From NCBI GenBank assembly GCA_965216535.1, contig OZ244175.1, positions 6,386,001 through 6,450,000 of the forward strand: 64,000 nucleotides of DNA, written 5' to 3'. Of the stretch, positions 34,204 through 43,232 are shown piece after piece. The translations under genes were made by a program, and so were the position numbers. The DNA comes from Hoeflea_A sp965216535. GTDB lineage: Bacteria > Pseudomonadota > Alphaproteobacteria > Rhizobiales > Rhizobiaceae. The notes beneath the pieces were generated by a model. It did not search any database, was not told the DNA's origin, and worked only from the letters and a program-made list of their open reading frames with translations. Position 1 is the stretch's first letter, and each line of letters opens with the position of its first letter.

Positions 34204-34614
34204 TTACTCAGGCCAGCGTTGCGGCTTGCCAACCTGGTCCAGCAGGTCGAACAGCCCTTCGTCCTGGACGTGTCTATCGATATCGACATTGGCCTGGTCG
34301 AGCTGCTCACCGACCTTTTCGCCGCGTTTACGCTCGGTATCGATGCGCGCCCGATGGCGCTCGATCTGACCGTTCAGAACCTGCTCACGCGTTTTCAGAC
34401 GACCGAGCTGGCCGGCATAAAGATGCGGAAACAGACGATGCGTCTCAGAGAGACCGCCCATTGCATCAAGCAGATCGTCGATCGCGGTGACCACGGCATC
34501 GCGGTCGCGCGTAGCCTGCGCAAGATCGGCCTCGGCGCGCTTGCGCAATTGGTCCTGCAGACGGACCAGCCGTTGCAGGTTGCGCACGCGCCTGATTTGG
34601 GCGTCAGCGGCCAT
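34204..34614 (-). CDS. FliJ-like coiled-coil flagellar protein
   Basis: A 136-residue protein from Met at 34614 (MAADAQIRRVRNL). It is charged and helical over its whole length, with heptad-like Leu spacing (LQRLVRLQDQLRKRAEADLA) and no membrane segment, resembling FliJ in size and coiled-coil form. FliJ is the cytoplasmic stalk that links the FliI ATPase to the FlhA gate. No canonical fliJ lies beside fliI in this window, so this may be the missing FliJ. It overlaps fliR by 11 bases. Confidence 0.5.
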   Translation of the reverse strand: MAADAQIRRVRNLQRLVRLQDQLRKRAEADLAQATRDRDAVVTAIDDLLDAMGGLSETHRLFPHLYAGQLGRLKTREQVLNGQIERHRARIDTERKRGEKVGEQLDQANVDIDRHVQDEGLFDLLDQVGKPQRWPE

Positions 34615-35356
34615 AGAACACCGGCGCAAAGCCCTCGCCGAACTGCGTCAGCAGATCATTGGACCCGTAGAACAGGAGGATCAGACCACCCGTCAGGATG
34701 AATGGCAGCGAAATGAAGTAGACGGGAATCTGCGGCGCCAGCTTGTTGACCATTCCGACGGCGATGTTGAAGGCCAGGCCGTAGATGAGAAACGGACTGA
34801 GCAGCCGCAGCATGATCAGGAAGGTCGCCGACAGCGTGTCGGTCAGTGTGACAAGGGCTCTTTGTGGGTCAAAACTGCTGCCGACAGGCATGAAATCATA
34901 GGATGCCGTCAGCGCCTCGATTACCAGGTGATGGAAATCCATCACGAACAGGATCAGCAGGCCGGTGAAGCCGATCATCGTTGCAAGCTGCGGCTGCTGC
35001 TCCTGCTCGACGATGTCGGGCGCCGGCATGGCGTTGAAACCGATCACCATGGCCATGGTGGTACCGGCGAACTGCAGGCCAAGCGTATAGAAACGTGCGA
35101 TGAGGCCGAGCACGGCGCCGATCAGCAACTCCGAGAAGATCAGACCGATGTACGTCGAGGCGCCTGTTGCCACACGTGGATAGATCGAATCCCACATCAG
35201 CGGCAGCAGCGCGATCGACACGGCGACCGCAACGAACAGCCGTATCTGAACCGGAATGCGGTAACTGCCGATGCCGGGGACCAGCATGAAACAGGCGCCA
35301 ATGCGGCAGAAAGCAGCAAACAGCGCCAGAACCGCGCCTTCAGGATCGAGGATCAC
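34604..35356 (-). CDS. fliR: Flagellar export apparatus protein FliR
   Basis: A 250-residue polytopic inner-membrane protein, part of the FliPQR export gate. Six hydrophobic helices are visible; markers are FAAFCRIGACFMLVPGIGS, then IRLFVAVAVSIALLP, FSELLIGAVLGLIARF and LILFVMDFHHLVIEALTASY. Its ATG overlaps the flhA stop by four bases, so the two are coupled. The position in the flhA-fliR-FliJ-flgJ-flgN series is usual for rhizobial flagellar clusters. Confidence 0.95.
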   Translation of the reverse strand: MILDPEGAVLALFAAFCRIGACFMLVPGIGSYRIPVQIRLFVAVAVSIALLPLMWDSIYPRVATGASTYIGLIFSELLIGAVLGLIARFYTLGLQFAGTTMAMVIGFNAMPAPDIVEQEQQPQLATMIGFTGLLILFVMDFHHLVIEALTASYDFMPVGSSFDPQRALVTLTDTLSATFLIMLRLLSPFLIYGLAFNIAVGMVNKLAPQIPVYFISLPFILTGGLILLFYGSNDLLTQFGEGFAPVFYGR

Positions 35357-37440
35357 GAGATCGATCCGAGGATCTGTATTTCGACACCCTTGGCAATTTC
35401 GACATGGGAGATCACCGGCAGCGTGGCGAAAAGGCGCTCGATGATCATGCGGACATAGGGACGCGCATCAGGGGCGGTGACCAGCACGAAGCGGGTTCCG
35501 GAATCCAGATGGCCGCGAATGACCTTCGTTGCCTGGGCGCTGAATTCTTCCAGCAGCGCCGGCTCGATATCGAATTCAACCACCTCGCCCTTGGCGTCGC
35601 GCTTCAGCGCCTGGTGGAAGGCGAGGTCCCACCGGTTGCCCAAGCGCAGCACCCGCAACACACCGTTGTCGGCCAGGTCGCCGCAAAGCTGCTGCGACAT
35701 GCGGATGCGGACATGCTCGACGATCTGTTCCGTCTTGCGCAGATGCGGCGCCAGCTCGGCAACCGCTTCTAGAATGAGGTGCAGGTTGCGGATCGATACC
35801 CGCTCCGCCAACAGCAGCTTGAGCACGGCCTGCAGACCGGAATAGGTCATGTGGTTGGAGCATATCTCGTCAGCCAGCTTGCGGTATTCCGGGTCGAGCC
35901 GATCGAGCAGCACCTTCATGTCCTTATAGGACAGCAACTGCGGCAGATTGTTGCGGATGACCTCGCTCATGTGGGTCAGCACAACCGAGATGTTGTCGAT
36001 CGGGTGGAACCCTTCGCGCTTCAGATCCTCCGTAAAGCTTTCGACGATCGATACCGCCGGGAGACCGAAGGCGGGTTCGCGCACCTCGTCCCCCGGAATG
36101 TCCGGTTTGCGGCCGTTGCCGGTGACAACCATGACCTCGCCCACCCGCAATTCATTGGCTGCAACAGTCGTGCCGTGAATGCGGATCTGGTAGGATTTGT
36201 CCGGTACCGAAAAGTCATCGGTGACTTTGATTTCCGGCACCACGAAACCGTATTGCGAAGCGAATTTCTTGCGGATCTTGCCCACCCGGAAGGCAAGTTC
36301 CTGATGGGCGCCGAGCAGCTTGGCCGAGACATGCTTGCCAAGGCAGAGCTCGATCTCGGAGGTGTGCAGCACGTTCTTGACGGAGTCTTTCTCCTGCTGC
36401 TGGGCTTCCAGCTGCTTCTGTTCCTCGTCCTGCCGCAACGCCCGGGCATGCTGTGCCAATTGGCGCGGAATGAACCAGCCGGCAAAGGCCATGGCACCGC
36501 CGAGAACAACGAAGGGGAAGAACGGCAGGCCGGGCACGACCGCCAACAGCACCATCAGGCCGGAAGCGACGAAGAGAGCGCGCGGGTAACCGGACAGCTG
36601 ACCAAGCACCGCCTCATCGGTGGAACCGACATTACCACCGCGCGATACCAGCAGGCCGGCGGCCAGCGACACGATCAGCGCGGGGATCTGCGACACCAGG
36701 CCGTCACCCACCGAGAGCTTGGTGAAGACATCGGCCGCCTGGCCGATCTCCATGTCATGGCGGGTGTAGCCGATGATGATGCCGCCGAAGATGTTGATGG
36801 CGGTGATGATCAGGCCGGCAATGGCGTCACCACGGACAAATTTCGAGGCACCATCCATCGAACCGAAGAACGAGCTCTCGTCCTCCAGTTCGCGGCGCCG
36901 GTGCTGGGCGGTCTTTTCGTCGATCAATCCGGCCGACAGGTCGGCATCAATTGACATCTGCTTGCCGGGAATGGCGTCCAGGGTGAAGCGCGCACCGACC
37001 TCCGCGATGCGGGTCGCACCCTTGGTGATCACGATGAAATTGACCACCACCAGAATGAGAAAAACGATCAGACCGATGACGAAGTCGCCGGACATGACCA
37101 GTTGCGAAAAGCCGCCGATGACGTGGCCCGCCGCGGTGATGCCTTCGTGCCCCTCCGACAGGATCATGCGGGTTGTCGCGATGTTGAGCGACAACCGTGT
37201 CATTGTGGCGATCAGCAGGATGGTCGGAAAGGAAGAGAAATCCAACGGCCGCTGGATCCACAACGCCACCATCAGGATCAACACCGAAAAGGCGATTGAA
37301 AAAGCCAGCCCGATGTCGATCAGGAACGCCGGGATCGGCAGAAACAGGATCGACAGGATGATAACGATGCCAATGGCAAAGGTGACGTCGCGGCCGCGGC
37401 CCTCAAGCGGCGGAATTGCGATCGCCTGTGTCTGTGCCAT
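35353..37440 (-). CDS. flhA: Flagellar export gate protein FlhA
   Basis: A 695-residue export gate protein. Eight membrane helices fill about residues 20-330 with the conserved FHIPEP-like stretch (RIAEVGARFTLDAIPGKQMS, then IDADLSAG). The cytoplasmic nonameric-ring domain follows (about 350-695). It forms the export gate ring through which rod, hook and filament proteins pass. It starts the flhA-fliR operon; cytochrome b561 ends 103 bp upstream, where the flagellar neighbour fliQ would be expected. Confidence 0.97.
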   Translation of the reverse strand: MAQTQAIAIPPLEGRGRDVTFAIGIVIILSILFLPIPAFLIDIGLAFSIAFSVLILMVALWIQRPLDFSSFPTILLIATMTRLSLNIATTRMILSEGHEGITAAGHVIGGFSQLVMSGDFVIGLIVFLILVVVNFIVITKGATRIAEVGARFTLDAIPGKQMSIDADLSAGLIDEKTAQHRRRELEDESSFFGSMDGASKFVRGDAIAGLIITAINIFGGIIIGYTRHDMEIGQAADVFTKLSVGDGLVSQIPALIVSLAAGLLVSRGGNVGSTDEAVLGQLSGYPRALFVASGLMVLLAVVPGLPFFPFVVLGGAMAFAGWFIPRQLAQHARALRQDEEQKQLEAQQQEKDSVKNVLHTSEIELCLGKHVSAKLLGAHQELAFRVGKIRKKFASQYGFVVPEIKVTDDFSVPDKSYQIRIHGTTVAANELRVGEVMVVTGNGRKPDIPGDEVREPAFGLPAVSIVESFTEDLKREGFHPIDNISVVLTHMSEVIRNNLPQLLSYKDMKVLLDRLDPEYRKLADEICSNHMTYSGLQAVLKLLLAERVSIRNLHLILEAVAELAPHLRKTEQIVEHVRIRMSQQLCGDLADNGVLRVLRLGNRWDLAFHQALKRDAKGEVVEFDIEPALLEEFSAQATKVIRGHLDSGTRFVLVTAPDARPYVRMIIERLFATLPVISHVEIAKGVEIQILGSIS

Positions 37441-37543
37441 GGATCACCCTGAACGCAAAATCGGGGAAACGAATTGCGTCAGATTAGTCGCCGAAGCTTG
37501 CGCGAGGGTGACAGGGGACGATCGAAAAGAAGAGTATCCGTCG

Positions 37544-38116
37544 CTACAGTGAAGGACGTTTTCCAAACATCATGCGGTCGAGCACATCATGGCCGTCGAT
37601 CCAGCGGTGTTTGACGACGGCAGCGACATGTACGACGGCGAGCGCCAACATGGTGTAAGCCAGCCATTCATGTATTTCGGCTGTAACAGTCTCCAGGTTG
37701 AAACCCCAAAGCGTCTCCATGGTTGGAAACAACTTTGGCATGCTCAGTCCGAACCAGTGAACGCCATGACCGCCGAAGTCTGATTCGGCCCAACCCACGG
37801 CAATGGTTGCGGCGGGTAGCACATATAGTCCGGCGTGTCCCAGGTGCGAGCCGACCCGTTCCCAGGCGGCTAGCTCGCTCGGTAGAGGTGGCGGTCTGTT
37901 GAACAGGCGAATTGCGATCCTGAGAACCAAAAGCAAAAGCAAAGTCACACCGATGGAAACGTGCAGTCCGAACAGAAACTCCTGCAGTTGCGAGTCGTCC
38001 GCAACCAGACTGGTCATCGCGAAGCCGCAGGACCACATGAAAATGAAGCCCACCGCCATAAGCCAGTGGAGCAGTCTCGCAGAACGGACGTAGCGATCTG
38101 ACCCGGCTGTTGCCAT
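37544..38116 (-). CDS. Cytochrome b561
   Basis: A 190-residue inner-membrane protein of the bacterial cytochrome b561 family. Four hydrophobic helices carry the expected haem-ligand histidines: RLLHWLMAVGFIFMW near 14-28, FLFGLHVSIGVTLLL, GHAGLYVLPAATI and EIHEWLAYTMLALAVVHVAA, then KHRWIDGHDVL. It transfers electrons between the quinone pool and periplasmic acceptors, or scavenges superoxide. It lies between fliQ and flhA with a divergent LytTR regulator, so it is a non-flagellar insertion in the regulon. Confidence 0.9.
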   Translation of the reverse strand: MATAGSDRYVRSARLLHWLMAVGFIFMWSCGFAMTSLVADDSQLQEFLFGLHVSIGVTLLLLLVLRIAIRLFNRPPPLPSELAAWERVGSHLGHAGLYVLPAATIAVGWAESDFGGHGVHWFGLSMPKLFPTMETLWGFNLETVTAEIHEWLAYTMLALAVVHVAAVVKHRWIDGHDVLDRMMFGKRPSL

Positions 38117-38345
38117 TTGATCTTACCTTTTTTGCCGATGCTGATATGCGCGGCTTGATCTGGGTGGCGCAGAGGTCCGTGTCCAACGGGATTGCACCGA
38201 TGGGCGCAAAAAGCGCGCCGGTGGCATGGCGAATGCGCCAACGGTCGGTTCGCGACCGTTCGCGAAACCGATTTGCGCCGAAGCCGTTGTGCCGACGTTG
38301 GCACATGCGCATAATTCGGAAGGTGCAGCTTTGAACGACGTTTCG

Positions 38346-39171
38346 ATGATCGCGAGCGATAACTTTGTGAAATGCCTGACGGGGCAGGTGTCACTGCCCC
38401 CAATGAGATGGCTTCAGGTTTTTGGAAAGGCGTATCTGCTTTCGATGGCAGGTAGCATCCTTGTCCTGGTGGCTGAACCCGAACACACCGCGAGTTTGCC
38501 ACTCCTGTCGGCTCTTGGACTCTGGTTCTCAGCACTTTCTGATCATGCTGCTCATGTTCAGCGGCACCATCGCCGCTTTGCTGCGGCTCAGGTTACCCGA
38601 CCCCCTTTCGGTCGTTGCGGCAGCTCTGCTTCTGCCAGCAATATTCGCGCCCGTTTCGATGGTCCTTGACTACGGATTCGGCAATCCAGATGACGAGCTG
38701 ATCTCTTCGGTCAGTCTGACGGGCGCCTACTTCAGTGAAGTTGTTGCCGTCGCCCCGATGACAATGGTCGCGGCGCTCTTTATGGCGGCCGCGCTCTATT
38801 ACCACGCCCTGTCGCGCGAGAGGCCAATGCAGGTCATCGCGCCCGCTATGCCGTCCCTTAATGCTCTGATCGAGGCCATTCCGGTCACTCTCGGCAACGA
38901 TCTGATCAGGCTTCACGCACAAGACCACTACGTCGAGGTCGTTACCACCGAAGGACGGACATTGATCATAGAGCGTTTCAATGATTGCGTTGAACGGCTG
39001 GCCGGGATCGACGGCATCCAATGCCACCGGTCTCACTGGATCAGGCTCAGCCACGTCGAAAACCTGTCACGCTTCGGCAGCGCATATGTTTGCACTCTGG
39101 ACAATGGCGACAAAGTGCCGGTCAGTCGCAGATGTTATGCGGACTTGAAGAAACGGGTGAACGGGCGATAA
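38346..39171 (+). pseudogene. LytTR-type regulator with a membrane N-terminus, frameshifted
   Basis: The frame from ATG 38346 encodes a hydrophobic N-terminus (AYLLSMAGSILVLV, then LLSALGLWFSAL) that runs into nonsense after about 38540. The next frame continues the membrane domain (HFLIMLLMFSGTIAALLRLR) and ends with a clear LytTR DNA-binding domain (RLHAQDHYVEVVTTEGRTLI ... CHRSHWIRLSHVENL). Deleting one base near 38535-38542 joins them as GLWFSAFLIMLLMF. It is either a pseudogene or a sequence error. It is divergent from cytochrome b561, its likely target. Confidence 0.7.
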
Positions 39172-39188
39172 AGCAAACCGCCGTCAGG

Positions 39189-39455
39189 CTAAAACCCGCT
39201 TTCGATCCTTGAGAACACCAGATTGGTAAAGGTCGCGATCTGTGCGCCGACAAAGGGTGCTGAGATTGCGACCGTGACCAGGATGGCGATGATTTTTGGA
39301 ACGAAGGTCAGGGTGATTTCCTGAACCTGGGTGAGTGCCTGCAGGAAGGCGATGCCCACGCCGACGAACATCGCGACGAAGACGGCCGGCCCTGAGGCGA
39401 TCAGGATCGTCCAGATGGACTTCTGCACAATGTCGAGGGCGTCAGCTTCGTTCAT
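39189..39455 (-). CDS. fliQ: Flagellar export apparatus protein FliQ
   Basis: An 88-residue protein with two membrane helices. FliQ markers are EADALDIVQKSIWTILIASG, then GIAFLQALTQVQEITLTFVP and the C-terminal PFVGAQIATFTNLVFSRIES. It is a subunit of the FliPQR core gate. It follows flgD after two bases and is last of the flgE-flgK-flgL-flaF-flbT-flgD-fliQ set. It converges with the LytTR gene (17 bp apart). In related rhizobia flhA directly follows; here it lies 1.75 kb away. Confidence 0.95.
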   Translation of the reverse strand: MNEADALDIVQKSIWTILIASGPAVFVAMFVGVGIAFLQALTQVQEITLTFVPKIIAILVTVAISAPFVGAQIATFTNLVFSRIESGF

Positions 39456-39457
39456 GG

Positions 39458-39862
39458 TCAGGAGATGGTGATGCCCGGCCCGATGTCGACCCTGCCGCCG
39501 TTGTTCAGCACTGCCACAGCGCGATCGTCTGTGATCTCGACCTGTTGTACGACCCCGCTCACGGTGCCATCGGCAGACGTGACTGTGCGCCCAATGAGTG
39601 AGCCGGCCTGCGAGATCGACGAAGCCTTCAGCAGCTCTTCAAGCCTGGCATTGGTCTGGATGGTCTGCTCTACCTGCGAGAAGGTCGCCAATTGGGCAAC
39701 ATACTCTGTTGAGTCGATCGGCTCGGTCGGATCCTGATTGCGCATCTCGGCGATCAGCAATTGCAGGAAAGAATCGTAGTCGAGGGTGGCGCGGTCGGCG
39801 GCCGCCGCCGAGGCCGACTGCGTCTGGGCACTGGCTGCACCCGATACGGCATCTACCGCCAT
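39458..39862 (-). CDS. flgD: Flagellar hook assembly scaffold FlgD
   Basis: A 134-residue short FlgD, as in rhizobia. The N-terminal scaffold motif is strong: YDSFLQLLIAEMRNQDPTEP, then IDSTEYVAQLATFSQVEQTI. The C-terminal part GRTVTSADGTVSGVVQQVEI is a brief hook-capping remnant. It caps the growing hook and is exported. The start overlaps the end of flbT by ten bases, so translation is coupled. Confidence 0.93.
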   Translation of the reverse strand: MAVDAVSGAASAQTQSASAAAADRATLDYDSFLQLLIAEMRNQDPTEPIDSTEYVAQLATFSQVEQTIQTNARLEELLKASSISQAGSLIGRTVTSADGTVSGVVQQVEITDDRAVAVLNNGGRVDIGPGITIS

Positions 39863-40302
39863 GGCGCGATCTCCCTTGTGATATCTTCAAGCGTTTCAAC
39901 CGGCATCTGCCGATTGTTGAGAATTTCGTCCTCGATGGGAAAGAGCGATCGGATGCTCTTGAGCGACTCAAATACGCGACCTTCCGTCACCATGGCATCG
40001 ATGTGCTTGAGGTCTGTCAGGATCTGCTCGTTCTTGAAGCAACTCAGCAGCATGACCACCGACTTCTTGAACATCGCCTGGGCCTGCTCAGCGCCCTCCG
40101 GATTGATCAGCATCATCTGCACGATGAAATAGAGCTGGCGCAACGGGGTCGACGCTTCTTCCGGCTGAAGAACGTGGTTTTCCAGCAGGAAGGTGACGTC
40201 GTTGAGAAACTCCAGCCCGACCTTTCGGTCGACTTTCAGCACCGCACCGTTGATGAAAATCTTCTCGCCTGTCTTCAGCGAGATCCTGAGCGAGCTCTTC
40301 AT
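39853..40302 (-). CDS. flbT: Flagellin post-transcriptional regulator FlbT
   Basis: A 149-residue protein. FlbT family features are SSLRISLKTGEKIFINGAVL near the start, then FLLENHVLQPEEASTPLRQLYF and QMMLINPEGAEQAQAMF. In Caulobacter, FlbT binds the 5' untranslated region of flagellin mRNA; in Brucella it activates flagellin synthesis. The leader hairpins upstream of the three flagellins in this window are candidate targets. It overlaps flaF by four bases. Confidence 0.95.
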   Translation of the reverse strand: MKSSLRISLKTGEKIFINGAVLKVDRKVGLEFLNDVTFLLENHVLQPEEASTPLRQLYFIVQMMLINPEGAEQAQAMFKKSVVMLLSCFKNEQILTDLKHIDAMVTEGRVFESLKSIRSLFPIEDEILNNRQMPVETLEDITREIAPWR

Positions 40303-40646
40303 TGCAGACCGTCCCTGATGATGGATGAGATATCGATAATGCCGTCGAAGTTCTCCGATTCGCCGATCCGGATCTTTTCAGCTTCGCGCAACACCCAGAT
40401 GCCGATGGAAATCAGATTGGCGCGCAACTCCTGTTCAAGTTCGTTTTCCGGAGAGCCGAGATCCTCGATGAAGCGGACCCAGACGCGGTTGACGAAGAAC
40501 AGGGCTTCTATGGCCTCTCTTGAGCCGCGGCCAGCGTCGCGCGCCGCCTCCAGCATCGTGATCGACTTGTCGAGAACCTGTCGTTCGCGTTCCTTGGAGT
40601 CAGCAACTGCATCTTGCTGCACTTCCGCGTATGAGAACTGATACAT
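40299..40646 (-). CDS. flaF: Flagellar biosynthesis regulator FlaF
   Basis: A 115-residue helical protein. It begins MYQFSYAEVQQDAVADSKER, then REAIEALFFVNRVWVRFIED, and NLISIGIWVLREAEKIRIGE, all typical of FlaF. With FlbT it controls flagellin synthesis and secretion in alphaproteobacteria. It overlaps flbT by four bases and follows flgL after 31 bp. Confidence 0.95.
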   Translation of the reverse strand: MYQFSYAEVQQDAVADSKERERQVLDKSITMLEAARDAGRGSREAIEALFFVNRVWVRFIEDLGSPENELEQELRANLISIGIWVLREAEKIRIGESENFDGIIDISSIIRDGLQ

Positions 40647-40677
40647 TCAGCTGCCCTTTGTCGTCGTTTTCATCTGC

Positions 40678-41733
40678 CTACAGATAATTGGTCAAACTCA
40701 GTTGCTGGATTCTGGCCGTCAGGGTGTAGGACGTCTGGACCTGGGCCAGCAGGGTGTTCAGTCGGGTCGAAGCCTCGTAGAGATCGACATTCTCGAGCTC
40801 GCCGATATGCAGCGAAACCAGATCGATCTGGGCCGACAATGATTCATTGGATTGCACGATGCGCTGCTCCGAAACACCAAGCCGGGCACGTTCGAAATTG
40901 ACCCCGGCAATGGATGAACCGGCATAATCGATCGATCGTTCGACGAGGCGCTGCCGTGTGTCGCTGGCAAGCGAAATGCCCAGCATCTCGGTGACAACGA
41001 CCGAGACCATGGCCATGTTACGAGCGCCGTCATTGTTGATGCTGGAGGAGCTGTTGACCACCTCGTTGCGATTGATGCGACTGGTCATCACCGTATCGTC
41101 GGCGGCCGACCAGTCGGAATCCCACCCGGCACCCAGGATCAACGGTTCGACGGTGTTGGTGAGGAAATCGTCAAGCTGTGCCGGCGTGATGCCGGCGGTT
41201 GCCGGGCTGCTTTGCGCGAAGCCGAAGTAACCCAGGAAAGCGGCGTCGAAGGAAGCCTTGGCCGGCGAGCCCGCCGGATCGTCATAGAGCGCCAGCGGCC
41301 GGACATCCGTGTTGATGCCGGAGAACAGATATTCGCCGTTGGCCGATGTGTTGGCGGTCGAATTGAACGCCGCAAAGGAGGTGCGCACGGCCTCATGGGC
41401 GATGTCCAACCGGCTCTGGTCATCCGTACCGGAGATGCTGATGAGCGCATCGAGCACCTGCTGGGCACTGTCGGCCATCTGCGACAAGGCGTCCTGCGAT
41501 GCCGACAGGCGATGGGTCACCAGCGCGTTGCTGTCGATGATCGTCTGCATGCGCTGGACGTCGCGGTTGAGTGAGATGTTACGCGCCGACGTAGCGCCCA
41601 GTTCCAGGCCGATATCGGCGTGCCGCCCGGTGACGGATTCCGTCTGCGCCTGCACGATGTCGGCCTGCGCCCGCTGAACCGTCAGCCGCATGGCGTTCTG
41701 GATGGCCTGGGTAGAGATGAAGGTTGTCTTCAT
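40678..41733 (-). CDS. flgL: Hook-filament junction protein FlgL
   Basis: A 351-residue flagellin-like protein. N-terminal MKTTFISTQAIQNAMRLTVQ starts the D0/D1 coiled coil, and the C-terminus ends with the other coil half (LYEASTRLNTLLAQVQTSYT). It joins the hook to the filament after FlgK. It follows flgK after four bases, in an operon with flgE. Confidence 0.92.
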   Translation of the reverse strand: MKTTFISTQAIQNAMRLTVQRAQADIVQAQTESVTGRHADIGLELGATSARNISLNRDVQRMQTIIDSNALVTHRLSASQDALSQMADSAQQVLDALISISGTDDQSRLDIAHEAVRTSFAAFNSTANTSANGEYLFSGINTDVRPLALYDDPAGSPAKASFDAAFLGYFGFAQSSPATAGITPAQLDDFLTNTVEPLILGAGWDSDWSAADDTVMTSRINRNEVVNSSSSINNDGARNMAMVSVVVTEMLGISLASDTRQRLVERSIDYAGSSIAGVNFERARLGVSEQRIVQSNESLSAQIDLVSLHIGELENVDLYEASTRLNTLLAQVQTSYTLTARIQQLSLTNYL

Positions 41734-41737
41734 GACT

Positions 41738-43201
41738 CTACCTCGTCGCCGCCAGCAGCGCGTTGATCATCTCGTCGATGGTCGCGAGCAGTTTGGCCGA
41801 CGCCTTGTAGGACTGTTCAAGGTCGAGAAGAAGCGACATCTCCTCGTCCAGGTTGACTCCCGTCGCGTTGGAAAAAGCCTCCAGGGTGCGGATGTGGATT
41901 GCCTCGCGGTTCTCCGCCGAGACTGACGCTTCCGAACGGGTCATTTCCAGCCAGCCGATCGAACTTCCCGCATAGTCGACCAAGCCGGTGCTCGCACCGG
42001 CAAGCGCGCTCGGATCGAAGGCCATCGGGTTGACGACGCCCGTGACATAGCCATCCAGAAGGGTCGAGAAGCCGTGCCCTCCGGTCGGATTGGCAATATA
42101 GGCAGCGCCGTTGATGCCGCCGTCGCGGAGCAATGTCGGGTCGCCGCCGAGAGACGGCACCAGGGCCGGATTGACGGCCAGCGTCGCGGCAATTCCGGGT
42201 TCGATGGTGCCGGCAGGCGGAACATTGCCGCCAACCCAGGTGAAGAGGCCAGGCATGTCTGGCAGCGTTGCGGGGATCGACTGATCGGTTTCGGCAAAGA
42301 CCGTGATCAAACCACGGGCAATTTCGTCAAGCTGGCTCTGGTAGGTCGGCGCATATTCGTCGCGAACCTGCAGGTGCGCGGCGAGCTCACCGCGGGCGCT
42401 GGTCTGGGCCCCCTGCCCGGCATCCAGCGGCACCCCATCGACGAAAATCGTGTTGCCTGAGATCGTTGCGTCAAACGCTGTCGTCGGCACGAAGGTCACC
42501 GGCCGTGGGACCGTCTCGAACAGGGTCTGGCCATCACTGGTGTACAGGACCAGGTCGTTGGCGCCGCGATCGAGTGTCTGGATGCCGATCAGGGAGGAGA
42601 TTTCCTTCAGCAGCCGATCGCGCTGATCAAGCTCCTGATTGACGTCGGCGCCGGTGCGGGTTCCGGCTGTAACGGCGCTGTTGACCGTTTCAAACTGCTC
42701 CAGCAGCCCGTTCAGCGTATCGACACCACGGGAGATCGCCTGATCTGCCTCCAGCCGAATGGTCTGAACCTCTGTTGATGCGCGATTGATGGTATCGGCG
42801 ACATCCTGTGCGTTGGAGATTGCCGATGTCAGAAGCGTCAGGTCGCCAGGGGTTGCTGACAACGCCTGAAGCGTGTCGCGCAGATCGCCGATATAGCGCG
42901 AGGGCGACAGTTCCAGATCGTTGCCGCCAAGCGTCGAGCGAATGCGTTCCAATCCGTCGCTGACGGTGCTTTGGGCTGAACTGACCGAGAGGCTTTCGAG
43001 CGTCTTTGTCTGAAGACGCTGGTCCTGGGTGCGCGAAACCGAAACGACATCGGCGCCACCCAGGGAAGTCTGCAGCGTTGCCTGGCGCCGCGAGTAATCG
43101 GGATTTCCGGCATTGGAGATATTCTGCGATACGACCAGCGTCTGGCGCGACGTGTTCGACAGGATCGACTGAGCCGTACTGATCGCAGAAGACAAAGACA
43201 T
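41738..43201 (-). CDS. flgK: Hook-filament junction protein FlgK
   Basis: A 487-residue exported protein of normal length. The N-terminal LSSAISTAQSILSNTSRQTL, then VVSQNISNAGNPDYSRRQA carries the flagellar rod/hook signature, and the C-terminus has the FlgK/FlgE-like closing helix (MSLLLDLEQSYKASAKLLAT). It is the first junction protein placed after the hook. The gene lies 31 bp after flgE and overlaps no neighbour. Confidence 0.95.
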   Translation of the reverse strand: MSLSSAISTAQSILSNTSRQTLVVSQNISNAGNPDYSRRQATLQTSLGGADVVSVSRTQDQRLQTKTLESLSVSSAQSTVSDGLERIRSTLGGNDLELSPSRYIGDLRDTLQALSATPGDLTLLTSAISNAQDVADTINRASTEVQTIRLEADQAISRGVDTLNGLLEQFETVNSAVTAGTRTGADVNQELDQRDRLLKEISSLIGIQTLDRGANDLVLYTSDGQTLFETVPRPVTFVPTTAFDATISGNTIFVDGVPLDAGQGAQTSARGELAAHLQVRDEYAPTYQSQLDEIARGLITVFAETDQSIPATLPDMPGLFTWVGGNVPPAGTIEPGIAATLAVNPALVPSLGGDPTLLRDGGINGAAYIANPTGGHGFSTLLDGYVTGVVNPMAFDPSALAGASTGLVDYAGSSIGWLEMTRSEASVSAENREAIHIRTLEAFSNATGVNLDEEMSLLLDLEQSYKASAKLLATIDEMINALLAATR

Positions 43202-43232
43202 GGTTGGCTCTTACATCCCCAAAGCCATGGAA

